This document shows positions 11,462 to 22,965 of a DNA stretch of 64,000 bases, in pieces. The notes under the pieces are model-generated. The model was given only the letters and a program-made list of their open reading frames with translations, ran no database searches and was not told where the DNA came from. The stretch covers positions 21,408,030 to 21,472,029 of the forward strand of contig JAKZAP010000016.1 of assembly GCA_023053575.1 (NCBI GenBank), in the 5' to 3' direction. The first letter of the stretch is position 1. Every line of letters starts with the position of its first letter. The DNA comes from Branchinecta lynchi. Taxonomy: Eukaryota; Arthropoda; Branchiopoda; Anostraca; Branchinectidae. A program made the translations under genes and the position numbers.

Positions 11462-13135
11462 ACCATCAGTCGATAAATGTCAGTCATGTCGCCTTTTAAA
11501 ACCATCTGCCGCAATGGATTCCGCCCCTACCGGGCTGATTAATGCTCGCTATCCAACGGGGGCTATCGCTATCACACTGCAGATTTTGAATGAGCTTGAT
11601 CATTGGTTTTAAAAAACGAATGTCTTTTTCAACCGGAAAAATCAATTACAATTTTGCCTTCTAACAATGGACTTGATTTCGGTGTTTTGTTAAAGCGGAA
11701 CGTTTTTTCTATGGTTGTTCCATTCCAAATCCAGACATATGTTCAATTGCGGGCTGGGAAATAAAGGAGATATTGCGTTGACAGGACGCGGGTCGCGAGA
11801 TAGCCCAACTACTTTAATCCCACTTGTGTAAAATAGTAGATAACTTATTAAGACATTTGAAATACATGATTTAATTTCGAGGGACCCGATCGAGGCCAGC
11901 TCTCAAAAGCAAGACCAATTAAATGCCAGTTATAGTACAAATAGGAGACAAGCTTTAGCCTACTGTTTTTTTTTTTAAATAATGAATATACGAATACCGT
12001 CTTCAGTCTATAGTTATTGGCATGTTCATATTTTTATTTCTTCGTTAATGTTTGTATTTTATTTTGTATTTCTAATCTGTTGTCTTAATTTTGAATGTTA
12101 CCGGTTATGTGCCTTAAGATTAGACAATGTCGGTATTTCTATTGCAAGGTGAGTAACCTTTGTATTTTTTTCCTAATCTTGGCTCGTCATTTTGGCGGGA
12201 AAAAGCCGTTCATTAATTCGTTCAATTTATTTGGTGGGCTACCCGCCAGTACTGACGCTAGAATGCGGATAAAGTGAAGAAGGAAGACGATGAATTAGCA
12301 ATAGAAAATAGAGGATTTGATTGATAAGTTGAAAATGGAGGTATTATTACCAGTCGGTAGGAATGATAATTGTGAACATAACATCATTCACAAACCACAA
12401 GAAAATTAATTAGGTGCGACTGAATCCATCCTGCTTATTAGTTTTTCAGCGGGTTGGGTAACATTCATTGAACTTTCTTCTTAAAGATAAATCGGATTTT
12501 TTTTTTTTTTTTTTTTTTTTTTAAGAAATGATATGAAAACCTAAGGAGAGGCTGCATTCAGTGATTAATAATGAACCTTAACATCAGGAGAAAAACTGAA
12601 AAGTGCAGCGTAATCTTACCGTTTTTACCTCGTGACACTGAGACTGATAGTCTTCATTTAGTACGCTCGTCAAGACAATTTCATGTAAACACGTTCCTAT
12701 TGCAAGCTAGCTCAGTGGCAGTTGAACATCTGGATTAAATCTCAATCCAGTCGAATTAAAATTTCAGAGATCCTTAGTAGCTTGAGTGACAGGCAAGCTG
12801 AGAGTTGGACAGCTGGAGGTCTCACCCCTTTCTGACTCTTTTCCGACGGACTGAGATCAAAGTTATGTCTTCATTACTTATAAATCAACGGGATGTAAAA
12901 TCAATAGAAAGCGAAGTTTGAGAACGAGAGTGGACAAGTTAGGGTTGGAAGGATTTTTTTTATCATGTCTCCCCGAATGGAAATAATTGGAAATACAATT
13001 AAGAAAAAAACGATCGCTTTTTTTCCAATTGTGTATGGGACATTTTTCCAATTGTAAACAACCGTTTTCAATTGGTCACAACTCTTTACGGCTTGAATTA
13101 TTTCCATACGGGTTGTAACTGAGAGTGTCGCGTTA
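11462..13135. other. Unassigned; 26-base poly-T at 12497-12522
   Basis: No exon recognised on either strand. Apart from the T-run no repeat family was seen. Confidence 0.45.
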
Positions 13136-13307
13136 CACTGCAAAAAGTTTCTCCGAGTAAGGATGAAAGTTAACCGTAGTATTTACTACTGGTATTAATC
13201 TTCTCTCTACTGGCCACTCGGATAAGATTTATCCGAATTAGAGATGATCTTATATCAGTAGAGACAAGATTAATCCCAGTAGTAAATACTGCATGATTTT
13301 TCTACTG
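13136..13307. mobile_element. CACTGT hairpin MITE, copy M3
   Basis: 172 bp. Ends CACTGCAAAAAG and TTTTTCTACTG are slightly decayed and flanked by TA on both sides. Interior as in M1. Confidence 0.72.
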
Positions 13308-15235
13308 TACGCCAGATTAACAACCAGAACTCGATTCTGTAAAATTGTGAGTATAAAGCTACTTATAGCACTCCTTGCACTGTTGTAACAGCCGGATACT
13401 TTAAAACTAGGCTCAACTTTTAAAAAAATAGCCTAGACGCTGATTTGACTGTTTTAAGATCTGTCCATCACCGTTGACCTGTTTAAAAAAACAGGGACAA
13501 AATTACACAAGCGTTTTTTATGACGACAAAGCTTCTCGTAAACAGTGTTCGGGCGCGTGACACACATCGAGGAGAGCAAAAACAAGAGCTGAAAGCTCAT
13601 ATGGCACTTGTAAGAACAGTTAGCATGTTTGTCAGATACGGTTTGCAGTTTTCAAGGCTGGATCTCTCTCCAGATATTCATTTCATCAGAAAATGGGCTT
13701 GATCTAGTAGATCTGAAATGGTTATACCACTCATTGACAACTGTATCTTCCTCCAACGATGATCGGATCGGGGGAGGGACTATATTTTCAAGCCAATCTA
13801 ATAGAGTCCCTAACATGCCTGCAAAGTTTCACGGTCATAGCACATCTGGAAGTACCCCAACTCGTGATCATCGGAATTAGGGAAAACCCTCTCCAACTCC
13901 CCCCACTGTGACGCGATCGGTCCTGTTTTGTCAATGATATTAATAATAATAATAATATATTTGCAAATTGAATGGCAGGCCGTTAAGCCTCTACAATGTA
14001 TCTGTGGCTTATGCTTGTTCTTCCCTCCAACTCCCATCCCGATCTCTCGACTCTAAGCGCTTCAAGAGATTTCTCCCCCCGCCTCCAGCTCCTCCCGATG
14101 TTATCAGATCCTTTCCAGACTTGAAATTGATCATCTGAGTCACTTGTTCTTGACACTTGACAAGTTTCATGCACGTCTGATCACCTGTTCCAAAGTTATG
14201 CATGTCAATAGAATCTCCCCATGATCATCGGATCGGGAAAAGAACTATTTTCAAGTTGACCTGGAAGAGTACCTAATATGTCTGCCAAGTTTCATGGTCC
14301 TAGTACATGTGGAAGTACCCCTCGAAGTACCCTAACTCGTGATCACCGGAAATCCGGGAAAACCCCTTCCAACCCTTCTACTGTGACATCCCGATCCATC
14401 GACCATAAGCATTTCACGACATTTCCGGTTCCCCCCTCTAATCCCCCTCTCTTCGGATTTGGTCCAGATTTGAAACTGAATATCTGAGACACTTGTTCTT
14501 CACAATTGTCAAGTTTTATGCATGTCCGATTATCCATTCCAGAGTTATGCATGTTTCTAGTTTCCGGATTCCCCTTCCCTCCACCACCCCCCGCGATAGC
14601 AGGATCGGGGAAGCGATTATTTCCATGTTAATCTGGTTGGTTTCCTCACATGCCTGTCAAGTTTTATTGTGCTAGCTTATTTGGAAGCGTTTCACCAGAT
14701 TTCCGGTTGCCCCTCCAGCTCCCCCCCCCCCCAGTGATCGGATCTGGTCCGGATTTGAAACTGAGCATCTGAAGCACTTTTTCTTGACATATGTCAAGTT
14801 TCTTGCATGTCTGATTACCCGTTCCAAAGTTATGCATGCTACTAGTTTCCGGAATTCCCATCCCTCCACTCCTCCCACAATGACCGGATGGGGAAAGTGA
14901 TTATTTCCAAGTTCTTCTGGTCGGTTCCCTTATATGCCTGCCAAATTTCATTGTCCTAGCTTATGTGGAAGCGTTTCATGAGATTTCCGATGTCCCCTCC
15001 AGCCCCCCCCCCCCCAGTTATCGGATCTGGTCCGGATTTGAAATTGAGCTTCTGAAGCACTTGTTCTTTACATATGTCAAGTTTCAGGCATATCTGATTA
15101 CCCGTTCAAAAGTTAGGCATGCTACTACTTTCCGGATTTCCCATCCCTCCACTGCCCCCAAGATGGCCGGATCGGGGAAGTGATTATTTCCAAGTTAATC
15201 TGGTCGGTTTCCCAACACGCCTGCCAAGTTTCATC

Positions 15236-15602
15236 GTTCCCTCAACAATGACTCAACTGAGGTAAGAATGGCTTCAATCTTTCTCTTTGGCAAAGAAATA
15301 GTCATTTCTATCGTGTCAAATACGAACCCAAGGAATTCTAAGCGGGTTGTGGGCTCCAAGACTGATTTTGAAGCGTGAACTGAAAACCCCAATTTGCTGA
15401 GCAAGCTAACGGTGCTATCAATATTAGTCTTACAGTCATGACGTGTGTAACCAACTAGTCCTGAATCGTCAAGGTAAACCGCAGATAGGTGACCTTGCTT
15501 TCGTAATTCCGTAAAAGGGACCTTTATCAACTTGGAAAAGACTCTCGGGGCACTAGCAAGCCCATTAGGCAGACACGTGTATGAAATGTGGAAGTGTTTC
15601 AC
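15236..15602 (-). pseudogene. DIRS-like retrotransposon reverse transcriptase fragment
   Basis: An uninterrupted minus-strand frame of about 120 residues reads LPNGLASAPRVFSKLIK, then AVYLDDSGLVG with the catalytic YLDD motif, then LGFSVHASKSVLEPTTRLEFLG, the order expected for reverse transcriptase motifs of DIRS/Ngaro-type tyrosine-recombinase retrotransposons. The palm end is present; fingers, RNase H and recombinase regions are missing. Both sides pass abruptly into F1 repeat (TTTCATCGT to the left, TGGAAGTGTTTCACGAG to the right), so it was captured by, or inserted into, F1 copy C. The open frame in decayed surroundings suggests a fairly recent event. Confidence 0.75.
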
Positions 15603-15821
15603 GAGGTTCTGGGTGCCCCCCCCTCCAGCCCCCCCCCCCCCCCCCAGTTATCGGCAATTGTTCTTGACATATGTCAAGTTTCGGATCCGGAATATGATTA
15701 TATCCAAGTTAATCTGGTCGGTTCGCTGATATTCCTGCCAAACGTTTCACTAGATTTGTTTGACTTGGACTGACCATCTTTAAACCACAATTATTCTCGC
15801 ATTCGCTTTCAGATACATAGT

Positions 15822-15900
15822 CGCATAGCACAGTGGTAGAACACTGGACTGTTAACCCAAAGGTTCCTGGTTCGATCCCGCCGTCGGCCAGCGTTTTGTT
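15822..15900 (+). pseudogene. tRNA-like sequence (Asn-type, degenerate) inside F1 copy C
   Basis: A D-arm-like stretch AGCACAGTGGTAGAACAC, an anticodon-loop-like CTGTTAA (GTT, Asn) and a B-box GGTTCGATCCC occur in tRNA order and spacing. The acceptor, anticodon and T stems pair poorly, so it is a tRNA pseudogene or a tRNA-derived SINE head. A TTTTGTTTTG stretch follows. It lies within the F1 element at 13581-16174 and is foreign to that family. Confidence 0.5.
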
Positions 15901-16626
15901 TTGCTCCCGTTTTACTTTTTGCTCCCTTTTTACTTTATAGTTTCCGGACTCCCGGATCCGGGGAAAGTTGGATTGGGGAAGTGATTATTTGTAAGTTGAT
16001 CTGGTCGGGTCCCTGATATGCCTGTGAAGTTTCATCGTCCTAGCTTGTGTGGAAGTGCCCAAACTAGCAAAACCTGGACAGACCGACAGAACGACAGAAC
16101 GACAGACAGACAGACCGACAGACCGACAGAAATTACCATCGCTATATGGCACTTGAGTATGCTCAAGTGCCATAAAAAGTGAGATGTGAATAAGTTATCG
16201 TTAGGGGTTTAGATGTACCAAAGTCATGTCTCTGGGTTTAAGAATCGAGCGGTTATGGAAGTAAGTTGCATTTGCAACGGTACGACGGGTCCTTCAGGGT
16301 GGTAATTTTGTCTATGAAAGTAATTGTTTTGTATCGTATTATCTTAACCTATTCAGTTAAAGTCCGTATCAACATCTGACTGGTCCGGATCCAGTCTGCA
16401 GCTTCTTCCGACACAGCTGACAGGCAAAGAGGGAGGCTAGTTGTGAGTAGCAAATTGAATGAAGTGAATGTATGTGCAATTCTTCCAGGGTCTGTGTCAG
16501 TGTTTAGGCCGGGCAATGAAAACGCACGGTCCTGATGCTTGACTGGTAAAAGGTTGGGAAAAAAGGCGTGCACTGGTAAAGGCTTGACTTTCATAACAGT
16601 AGCCCGCTAGGCTGGAGAGAAAAAGT

Positions 16627-16698
16627 TTCCCATACCGGGAATCGAACCCGAGCCTGCTGGGTGAAAGCCAGCTATCCTAACCACTAGACCATATGGGA
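16627..16698 (-). tRNA. tRNA-Glu (anticodon UUC)
   Basis: A 72-nt cloverleaf. The acceptor stem TCCCATA/TATGGGA is perfect, the D arm is GTCTAGTGGTTAGGAT, the anticodon stem is GCTGG/CCAGC with loop CTTTCAC (anticodon TTC), and the T arm CGGGTTCGATTCCCG is intact. Both internal polymerase III boxes are present, and a T5 run just past the 3' end can serve as terminator. The sequence matches animal tRNA-Glu. No CCA is encoded, as expected for a eukaryotic nuclear tRNA. Confidence 0.94.
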
Positions 16699-16974
16699 TA
16701 TGACAGACTCGTCCAACTAGTATAATATCAAGCGCAGCCTAGAAAAGTGTTTTCCTTTGGCAAATTGGTATACATGTTCTCATATTTTCTGGAGGGGGTG
16801 CTCACTTGACACCACCTGTGTACACCTCGGTGCGGCACCGGCAGGGCACGCGTCACTTGGTGTACATCGTTTTTGGGATTGAGCGACCCCTCGTATTGTC
16901 AGTTTGTTGGTAAACGATATTATATAATCAATCATCTTCTGGAGAGAACCAGGGAGTTAAGTTATAATTTGAAG

Positions 16975-17099
16975 TAATAATTTGACAAATACGATTATTT
17001 TTTATTTTATATAGCTTCATCTGTTGACTAAGTAAGTACGCTGTTTGGCACTGGGCCACGATTTGTGCTTATGTTTTAAATAAATCAATCAATCAATCA
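16975..17099 (+). mobile_element. Retroelement 3' tail with (AATC)n
   Basis: It runs GGCACTGGGCCACGATTTGTGCTTATGTTTTAAATAAATCAATCAATCAATCA: a polyadenylation-like AATAAA directly before a tetranucleotide tail, the pattern of other LINE ends in the window. Confidence 0.5.
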
Positions 17100-17154
17100 G
17101 TTGGAGAACGTTAGTAAAAATAGATTGAAAAATAATTTGTTTGATAGTTAGGTA

Positions 17155-17420
17155 AATGCGGAATATTTATTTGGAATTTTATCTAAGGTGAATGTTTCTT
17201 ATTATTAGTGAATGAGGGTTGGGTTGGGTTGGGGGGGGGATAAAGAAAAAGAAGTGAGAAGGTTAAGACGAGAACATTGGGTCATCATTTGTAATAGTTG
17301 AGAAAAAGTTGTGCACTCCCGCAGAGGACACGGTTGTGCCCTTCTTGGGAGCGTTATGTTTATTGTTTCGTTTAAAGAGTGTTGATATTAAAATGAATTG
17401 AATTGAATTGAAATGATCAG
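17155..17420 (+). repeat. Dispersed repeat, inverted partner of 57640-57870
   Basis: GGTGAATGTTTCTTATTATTAGTGAATGAGGG ... GTTGGGTTGG ... AAGACGAGA ... GTTGTGCACTCCC...GGACACGG.TGTGCCCTTCTTGGGAG ... AAATGAATTGAATTG. The complement occurs at 57640-57870. It ends in (AATTG)n; likely a LINE 3' UTR. Confidence 0.65.
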
Positions 17421-17884
17421 TCGTACCTGTAATCTCAATTCAACCTACTTCCGCAATCCCTCCATAAACTTTTAAACCCGAGACACAAATTTCAGATTTT
17501 AATCCCTTGAACGGCAACACTTGCCTTTTTTCGCTCTTTTTAATGTGTATCTTGCTCCTGAGGATTGTTCCGGATTCTTCGACCAGCTACAGTTGAGGTA
17601 TGTTTATGTGAACAGTTACTTTAAGTGAACAGTGCAGTTTTGCGCTATATGGTAGATCGAAGATCCAAAATACCCGAGGGTTGCTGGCTCTAAAAAACGA
17701 TGTACACCAAGTGGTGCGTGCCGCGGTGTCGAGCCGGTGCCGCGCCTAGGTGTACACCGGTGGCGCAGAGAGAGCAACCCGTCGAAAATACCTATTCAGG
17801 TGTTTTCCGGTGCCCCGTAATTACCTATTTTGGCTAACTGGTAGTCAGCTTTATACATAGCAATTGCATGAAAAGGGCAAAGTC

Positions 17885-18115
17885 CGATGTCAACAAACGT
17901 TCACGTAAGCACGCCTCTAGTGTACATCGTCAGTAAAACCGGTTATGTAATTTGTTCTCTGCTTTTGCGATTTTTGCTTTTGCTAGAAACCGACGGGCCT
18001 GGACAAAGGATTAAAACCTCGAATAAAACAGCCAAAGCTCTGCATAATTTGTCAAAAGCGGAGCCAAGATTTAAAGTACTCACCTATTATGAAATACAGG
18101 AATGTAAACAGTAAA
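17885..18115 (-). mobile_element. T1-type MITE fragment
   Basis: The reverse complement contains TTTAAATCTTGGCTCCGCT, AAACAGCCA..GG complements and TAACCGGTTTT, as in the T1 copy at 39530-39891. Both ends are degraded. Confidence 0.6.
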
Positions 18116-18898
18116 CAGCGCCACGGGTACCCAAATTAATATTTGAATCGAGTTTGTTACGGCGAAGGAAGGCGGGGTCAATGAAAATACGCGATTCCGA
18201 TGCTTGGGACTGTCAATCAGGGGTGCGAGGAGTCTAGAGGCCCTAGGGTTTTTTCCAGGGCTAGAGACGTCGCGAGGCGGGGTGATATACAGTAGAGGTA
18301 TACTTGTTTGAACACTTCTCTGAATGTTTCACTGCCTTGTTTTTTTTTTCTTGCTTAAAAGACAGTCAAACGGAAAGGAAAAATAAAACTTGAAACAACT
18401 CTTACTTTCGTTTTTGTAAATTTCTTCTTTTTCTCCTTCCTTGGCAAAGAAATTCTAAAATGATTAGTAAGTACTCGCTACCGGATTTTACTGAGAAATT
18501 GGCTGTTCTCCACAGAAAACTGTCCGAAACAGCGTACGCGCGCCCTCTCCTGGGCTTATTCGTTTGTATGACTCATGAGTAGATTTTTTTGCATGTGCTA
18601 TGTTTTCCCTAATTATGTTTTCCTATTTCCTTTGTACTGACTTTGTCTTGGACGATTTGTGGGTTAAAAATAAGTTATCATTATTGTTAAATCAGCCAAC
18701 CGCCAACTGTTTCAACTTTCTTCTGGCACAAACATTGCGTGGAAATTCTAATTTTTAGACCTTTTTTTTACTTTTCAACAGACTGCTTCTTCCATAATGG
18801 TATGCTGTGTAGTTTGACGCCATCTTTGAACGCCATCTTCTTCATCTTCTTTCCACTCGAAAGCAAGGGGTTGCGCACTGGCCGATTTCGTGTACACC
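18116..18898. other. No recognisable feature
   Basis: No exon seen. The last 60 bases (AAGCAAGGGGTTGCGCACTGG, TGTACACCATGAGGCA) match, in opposite orientation, the right flank of the minisatellite at 25550-25780. Confidence 0.45.
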
Positions 18899-19035
18899 AT
18901 GAGGCAGAGGCAGGAATGAGGCACGTGAGGCAGACATGAGGCACGTGAGGCAGACATGAGGCACGTGAGGCAGGCATGAGGCACGTGAGGCAGGCATGAG
19001 GCACGTGAGGCAGACATGAGGCACGTGAGGCAGAC
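18899..19035. repeat. 20-bp minisatellite with CACGTG, array 1
   Basis: About six or seven units of ATGAGGCACGTGAGGCAG(A/G)C; six perfect CACGTG palindromes. The minus-strand frames reading CLPHVPHAC are by-products of the 20-bp period (all three frames open), not a protein. Confidence 0.9.
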
Positions 19036-19672
19036 ACGATGAAAATACAACTTGCGTAGAATTGAAGTCATCGGACCAAAAAATCTTAGCAATGTCAGTG
19101 TCAAAATGTCGCAACATTTTTGTTTGATATTACATATTGATTAAGCAATTCGTTTGTGGCGAATATCTGAAAGTACCCAGTACCGACAGTACTGTTCAGG
19201 CCACAGAGTATCATGATAGTAATATAAGAGGTCTAACTCGCCTATCTTGCAATGTAACGGATGGGATGGAAAAATTCCCGCGCGCCATCTGCAGAAGATT
19301 CTCATTTGACCATTGATTTTGGCCTACATTTGACGGTTCGTTTTGACACAGTAATCATTGAGTGTGAAACCCTGACTGGCAGTAGACCCAGGGGCATCAC
19401 GGGCCCTTCCTTGTAGGGGGAGGGGGTGGGGAGGGGCAGCTCCAAGATTATACCAGAATTGTTCGAGATTTTTACCTTGGAATTTACCGGAATTTCTTTG
19501 CATTCCTACGTCATTTCTTTGAAGTTTATTCACTGCCCAGATCTTAAAATATTTTTCTACATCCGGAGAAGGGGGGGAAATAATCATTGAAAACATGCAT
19601 CCATGTGCGACCCTGTATTCAGCCGAACGCCGAAGCTTTGGTTGCCTTCTTAGCCATTTTTGACATGTTATT
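19036..19672. other. No recognisable feature
   Basis: A G-rich patch lies at 19415-19435; otherwise nothing supported. Confidence 0.45.
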
Positions 19673-19914
19673 ATGGCACTTGCCTTTCGGCCAAGTGCCA
19701 TATAGCGATCGCAATTTCTGTCCGTCCGTCGGTCGGTCCGGATTTTGCTAGTTCGGGCACTTCCACATACGCTAGGAAGATCAAACTTGGCAGGCATATC
19801 AGGGACCCCAAATGATTGTTGCATCATTTCCCCGATCCGAGCATCGTTGGGGGAGTGGAGGGAGGGGAATCCGGAATCTTGAGGTATTTATAACTTTTGA
19901 ACGGGTGATCGGAT
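19673..19914 (-). mobile_element. F1 element copy E, 5'-truncated
   Basis: The reverse complement ends GATCGCTATATGGCACTTGG-CCGAAAGG-CAAGTGCCAT and includes TGCCAAGTTTGATC, CGGACCGACCGACGGACGG and AACCGATCCG-type words, as in copy B. Only the last ~240 bp are present. Confidence 0.75.
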
Positions 19915-20985
19915 AGCAATGAAAAACTAGACCTACGTTGCCTGGGCAACACTTTGGTTTTGTTTCTTCGCTTTCGGTTAAATGCTGGAGTTGTTAACTT
20001 ATCGAAGCTTTTAAAACGGTTTGTTCTAAAAAGAAGAATCACATGATCAATTAAAAGATATTCTTTAGCGTTGTAAAAACAACAATAAAACAATATCGGA
20101 AGAAGGGACTAAATTGAATTTGCGGTCAGTTGAACTTTATCCTTTTCAATCCGTAGACATCGTGACGGATGAAAACTTGGAACAGTATCTTATATAATCT
20201 AGTTGGTATTATAAAGCTATCCTTAACTTTTCATTATTAAAATACCATAGATGACGCGATCAATTATTACGAAACTACCTCATTGTTTTACATTATCGTT
20301 TGTACCCCTAGGTTACAGCGATGGACCATCGATACAAACTTTCTTACCGTCATATTTACAGAAATCGAATACAATGTGCACTAATTTGCAAAAATTTCTA
20401 GCCCCTCTTGAACCGATTCCTACTTACAAGTCCCTCTCCCGTGACAGAAATCAAGTTCACGGGAAACAAATAATGGGTACACCAGCTAGCAAAAGTTGCA
20501 AACCCCTCATCGCTGAAGATGATTGTAGCATAACAGCCGATTATTACTCACAAGTCCCATGCATGTCTTACAATTGGGAACAAAAGTGTTCTTACCATCG
20601 AATACACCGGAAACAAATAACAGGTACACCAACTAGCAAAAGCTGCAAACTCCTCATTGCCGAAGATGATTATGAGCTAACAGTCGACTGTTGCTTACTA
20701 GTCCCTTACACGTCTCACAACTGGTATCGCCTGTTTTGGTTTCAGTGTGTACCTTACTCCTAAAGTTGTCAACCCCTTGAAACTTTCAAACTGGTTTATC
20801 TCATGAAGGATTTTTGTTAGAAAAAAATGGATGACATATACTTTGATCAGCTCATCAAGGGCTATCGATTGCCCTAACAACAACAAAAGAATATCGGAAA
20901 AAGGGACTAAATTGACTTCGCAGTCAGTTGAACTATATCCTTTTCAATCGTAGACATCGTGACGGATGAAAACTTGGAACAATAT

Positions 20986-22054
20986 AAGACGTTAAACATA
21001 TTGAAAAGAGTGTAGAGAAGGGTAGATTATGTTCGAATTCGATACTTAGGAGTGAACTAATGGATGTTAGAAATCTTAGGGCCCACAAAGAAATATTTAG
21101 GTCTAAGGTGGTGGGGGTAATGCATTATGGGTCTGAAGTTTGGGGGTATGAGAAGATAGATAAGATAGAAGTAGTGCAGTTAGGTTATTTTAAGAGGTGG
21201 CTAGGAGTAAGTAAATCGACAAATAGTGTAGTTGTTAGGCGCGAGTTAGGGTTAACTTCCCTAAGAAATGTAAGACTAGTGAATATGGTTAGGTTTTGGG
21301 AAAGGATTGTTAGGATGCCACGTGTTAGATTATTAAAATCTGGATATTTAGAAGCGTTGAAAGAAGAATCGCCTACTTCATGGCCGTATCTAGTAAAAAA
21401 GATACTGGATGATTGCGGAGTTGGAGAATTATGGAATGATGGATTAGGAAAGGAGGAAGGAGTGACTAAGGTTGTGAAAGAAATACTTAAGAGCCAGGAA
21501 GTACAGGTTTGGCATGCCCAGAAGGACCAGTCGGAATCTTTGGGGTTTTATGCTGCGGTAAGAGAGACATGGGGTGAGAATATAATGTTTAAAGCGGGTC
21601 TTAGACGGGATGAGTTAAAAATAATTATTGAATTGTTGGCAGATTGTCTGCCAATTGGGGGTAGAAGACGTTATATTGGTCAGTGTAAGCAGAAGTTCGG
21701 TCCTTACTTTTGTCCGATGTGTGGGTGCGTGGATGAGAGTGTGATTCACATGCTTTGCGACTGTATGGAGCTGAGTGAATGGAGAAAAGAAGAGTATGGT
21801 GTGCGTGTATTTGACGAAGAGTGGGTAAAACGAATTTTTAAGGATGAGTGTTTTGCTGGTATAAAGAAAATGGGGCGATTTTTGAGGCTAGCGATGGAAC
21901 ACAGAAGTAGGTTTTTGGAATAAGTAAAACAAATTAAAAGGAAAAGAGTGTTATTATATATTAGTGTTTTTTGTTGTTGTTTTTTTGTATGACAAATTTT
22001 TGCCATGGCCCTCGGGCTGCTTATAGCAATAAACTATCTATCTATCTATCTATC
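20986..22054 (+). mobile_element. 5'-truncated LINE with (TATC)n tail
   Basis: It is inserted between GGAACAATAT and TCATATAATC, which are contiguous (GGAACAGTATCTTATATAATC) in the first duplication unit. It carries the end of ORF2, a short 3' UTR (TGCCATGGCCCTCGGGCTGC, AATAAA) and a (TATC)n tail. Related 3' ends are at 36760-37215 and 32630-32916. Confidence 0.82.
20988..21923 (+). pseudogene. LINE ORF2 C-terminal part (post-RT region and CCHC motif)
   Basis: An open frame of about 311 codons runs from the truncation junction to TAA at 21921-21923; the ATG at 21060 is internal. Early in it lies MHYGSEVWGYEK, the thumb-region motif after the reverse transcriptase domain of non-LTR retrotransposons, followed by YFKRWLGVSKSTNSVVVRRELG. 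Near the end, GPYFCPMCG...HMLCDC gives a C-x2-C...H-x4-C zinc motif (about residues 243-265 of the 311). The catalytic RT palm and endonuclease are missing, so it is inactive. The unbroken frame indicates a young insertion. Confidence 0.8.
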
Positions 22055-22965
22055 TCATATAATCTAGTTGGTATTATAAAGCTATCCGTAACTTTTCAGG
22101 ATTAAAATACCATAGATGACACTATTAATTATTACGAAACTACCTCATTGTTTTACATTATCGTTTGTACCCGTTGCGGAAACAGTTAATCCTAGGTTAC
22201 AGCGATAGACCATCGACACAAACTTTCTTACCGTCAGATTTATATAAATCGAATACAATATGCAACAATTTGCACAAAATTCTAGCCCCTCGTGAACCGA
22301 TTCTTACTTACAAGTCCGTCTACCATGACAGATGACATCCCTCTCCCGTGATAGAAATCAAGTTCACCGGATAAAAATAATGGGTACACCAGGTAGCAAA
22401 AGTTGCAAACCCCTCATCACTGAAGATTTTTGTAGCATAACAGCCGATTATTACTTACAAGTCCCTTGCATGTTTTACAATTGGGAACCAAATTGTTCTT
22501 ACCATCGAATACACCGGAAACAAATCACAGATACACCAACTGGCAAAAGCTGCAAACCCCTCATTGCCGAAGATGATTATGAGCTAACATATATCGACTG
22601 TCGCGTATAAGTCCCCTACATGTCTCACAGCTGGTATCGCCTATTGTTGGTATCGTGTGTACATTCCTACTGAAGTTGTCAACCCCTTGAAACTTTCAAA
22701 CTGGTGTATCTCACGAAGGAATCTTTGTACCAAAAAACGGATGTCATATACTTTGATCAGCTCATCAACGGCTATCGATTAACGTTGAAAAAAAAATTCT
22801 ACCTGTCTTAGTTCAAAAGTTGACTTTTTTGCCGTAGGCCAACTTTCTAAAGTCACCACTTAGAAAGGAGCAAAGGATAAGCTCCAATTTCTTTAGCAAT
22901 GAGAGAAGTTCTAAAGTTTAAGATGTACATCTGATACCATTTCTCTACCGCACACCCAAGTGCAA

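Larger units (their letters stand above)
13581..16174 (+). mobile_element. F1 element copy C, with foreign inserts
   Basis: It starts AACAAGAGCTGAAAGCTC-ATATGGCACTTG and ends ATATGGCACTTG-AGTATGCT-CAAGTGCCAT. The core has three or more diverged units around TGCCAAGTTTCAT, GTTCTTGACATATGTCAAGTTT and CCGTTCCAAAGTTATGCATG. It contains a DIRS-like reverse transcriptase fragment (15236-15602) and a tRNA-like piece (15822-15900) that other copies lack. It is inserted after AGCAAA in a T1 element. Confidence 0.74.
13385..16294 (+). mobile_element. Diverged T1 element split by F1 copy C
   Basis: Left part 13385-13580 has TACTTTAAAACTAGGC ... CTTCTCGTAAACAGTG ... CGTGACACACATCGA..GAGCAAA; right part 16175-16294 has AAGTGAGA ... 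GATGTACC ... GGTTATGGAAGTAAGTTGC ... GGGTCCTT. Together these follow the order of T1 at 39210-39525. The left TTAA boundary is no longer clear. Confidence 0.6.
16803..17772. repeat. Inverted repeat pair, ~75-bp arms, GTACACC/GGTGTAC type
   Basis: The arm at 16803-16875 (GTGTACACCTCGGTGCGGCACC ... CACTTGGTGTACATCG) is the approximate complement of 17690-17772 (CGATGTACACCAAGTGG ... GGTGCCGCGCCTAGGTGTACAC). The 800 bp between include a LINE tail and another dispersed repeat, so the pair may be the ends of one large TIR element. No matching target duplication found. Confidence 0.6.
20085..22800 (+). repeat. ~800-bp direct tandem duplication, second unit split by a LINE
   Basis: Unit 1 is 20085-20880; unit 2 is 20881-20985 plus 22055-22800. 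Shared words include GAATATCGGAA(A/G)AAGGGACTAAATTGA, GACATCGTGACGGATGAAAAC, AATCTAGTTGGTATTATAAAG and CTTTGATCAGCTCATCAA. Each unit has internal ~125-145 bp subrepeats around AAACAAAT..C.GGTACACCA and GCTGAAGATGATT. A 170-codon frame at 20251-20763 follows this subrepeat, is not maintained in the second unit, and is probably not a gene. Confidence 0.75.

Noticed and set aside
20251..20763. 170-codon ORF with an internal protein-like repeat
   Set aside because: The repeat is that of the underlying DNA subunits; the second copy at 22332-22610 is broken and there is no splice or family support.
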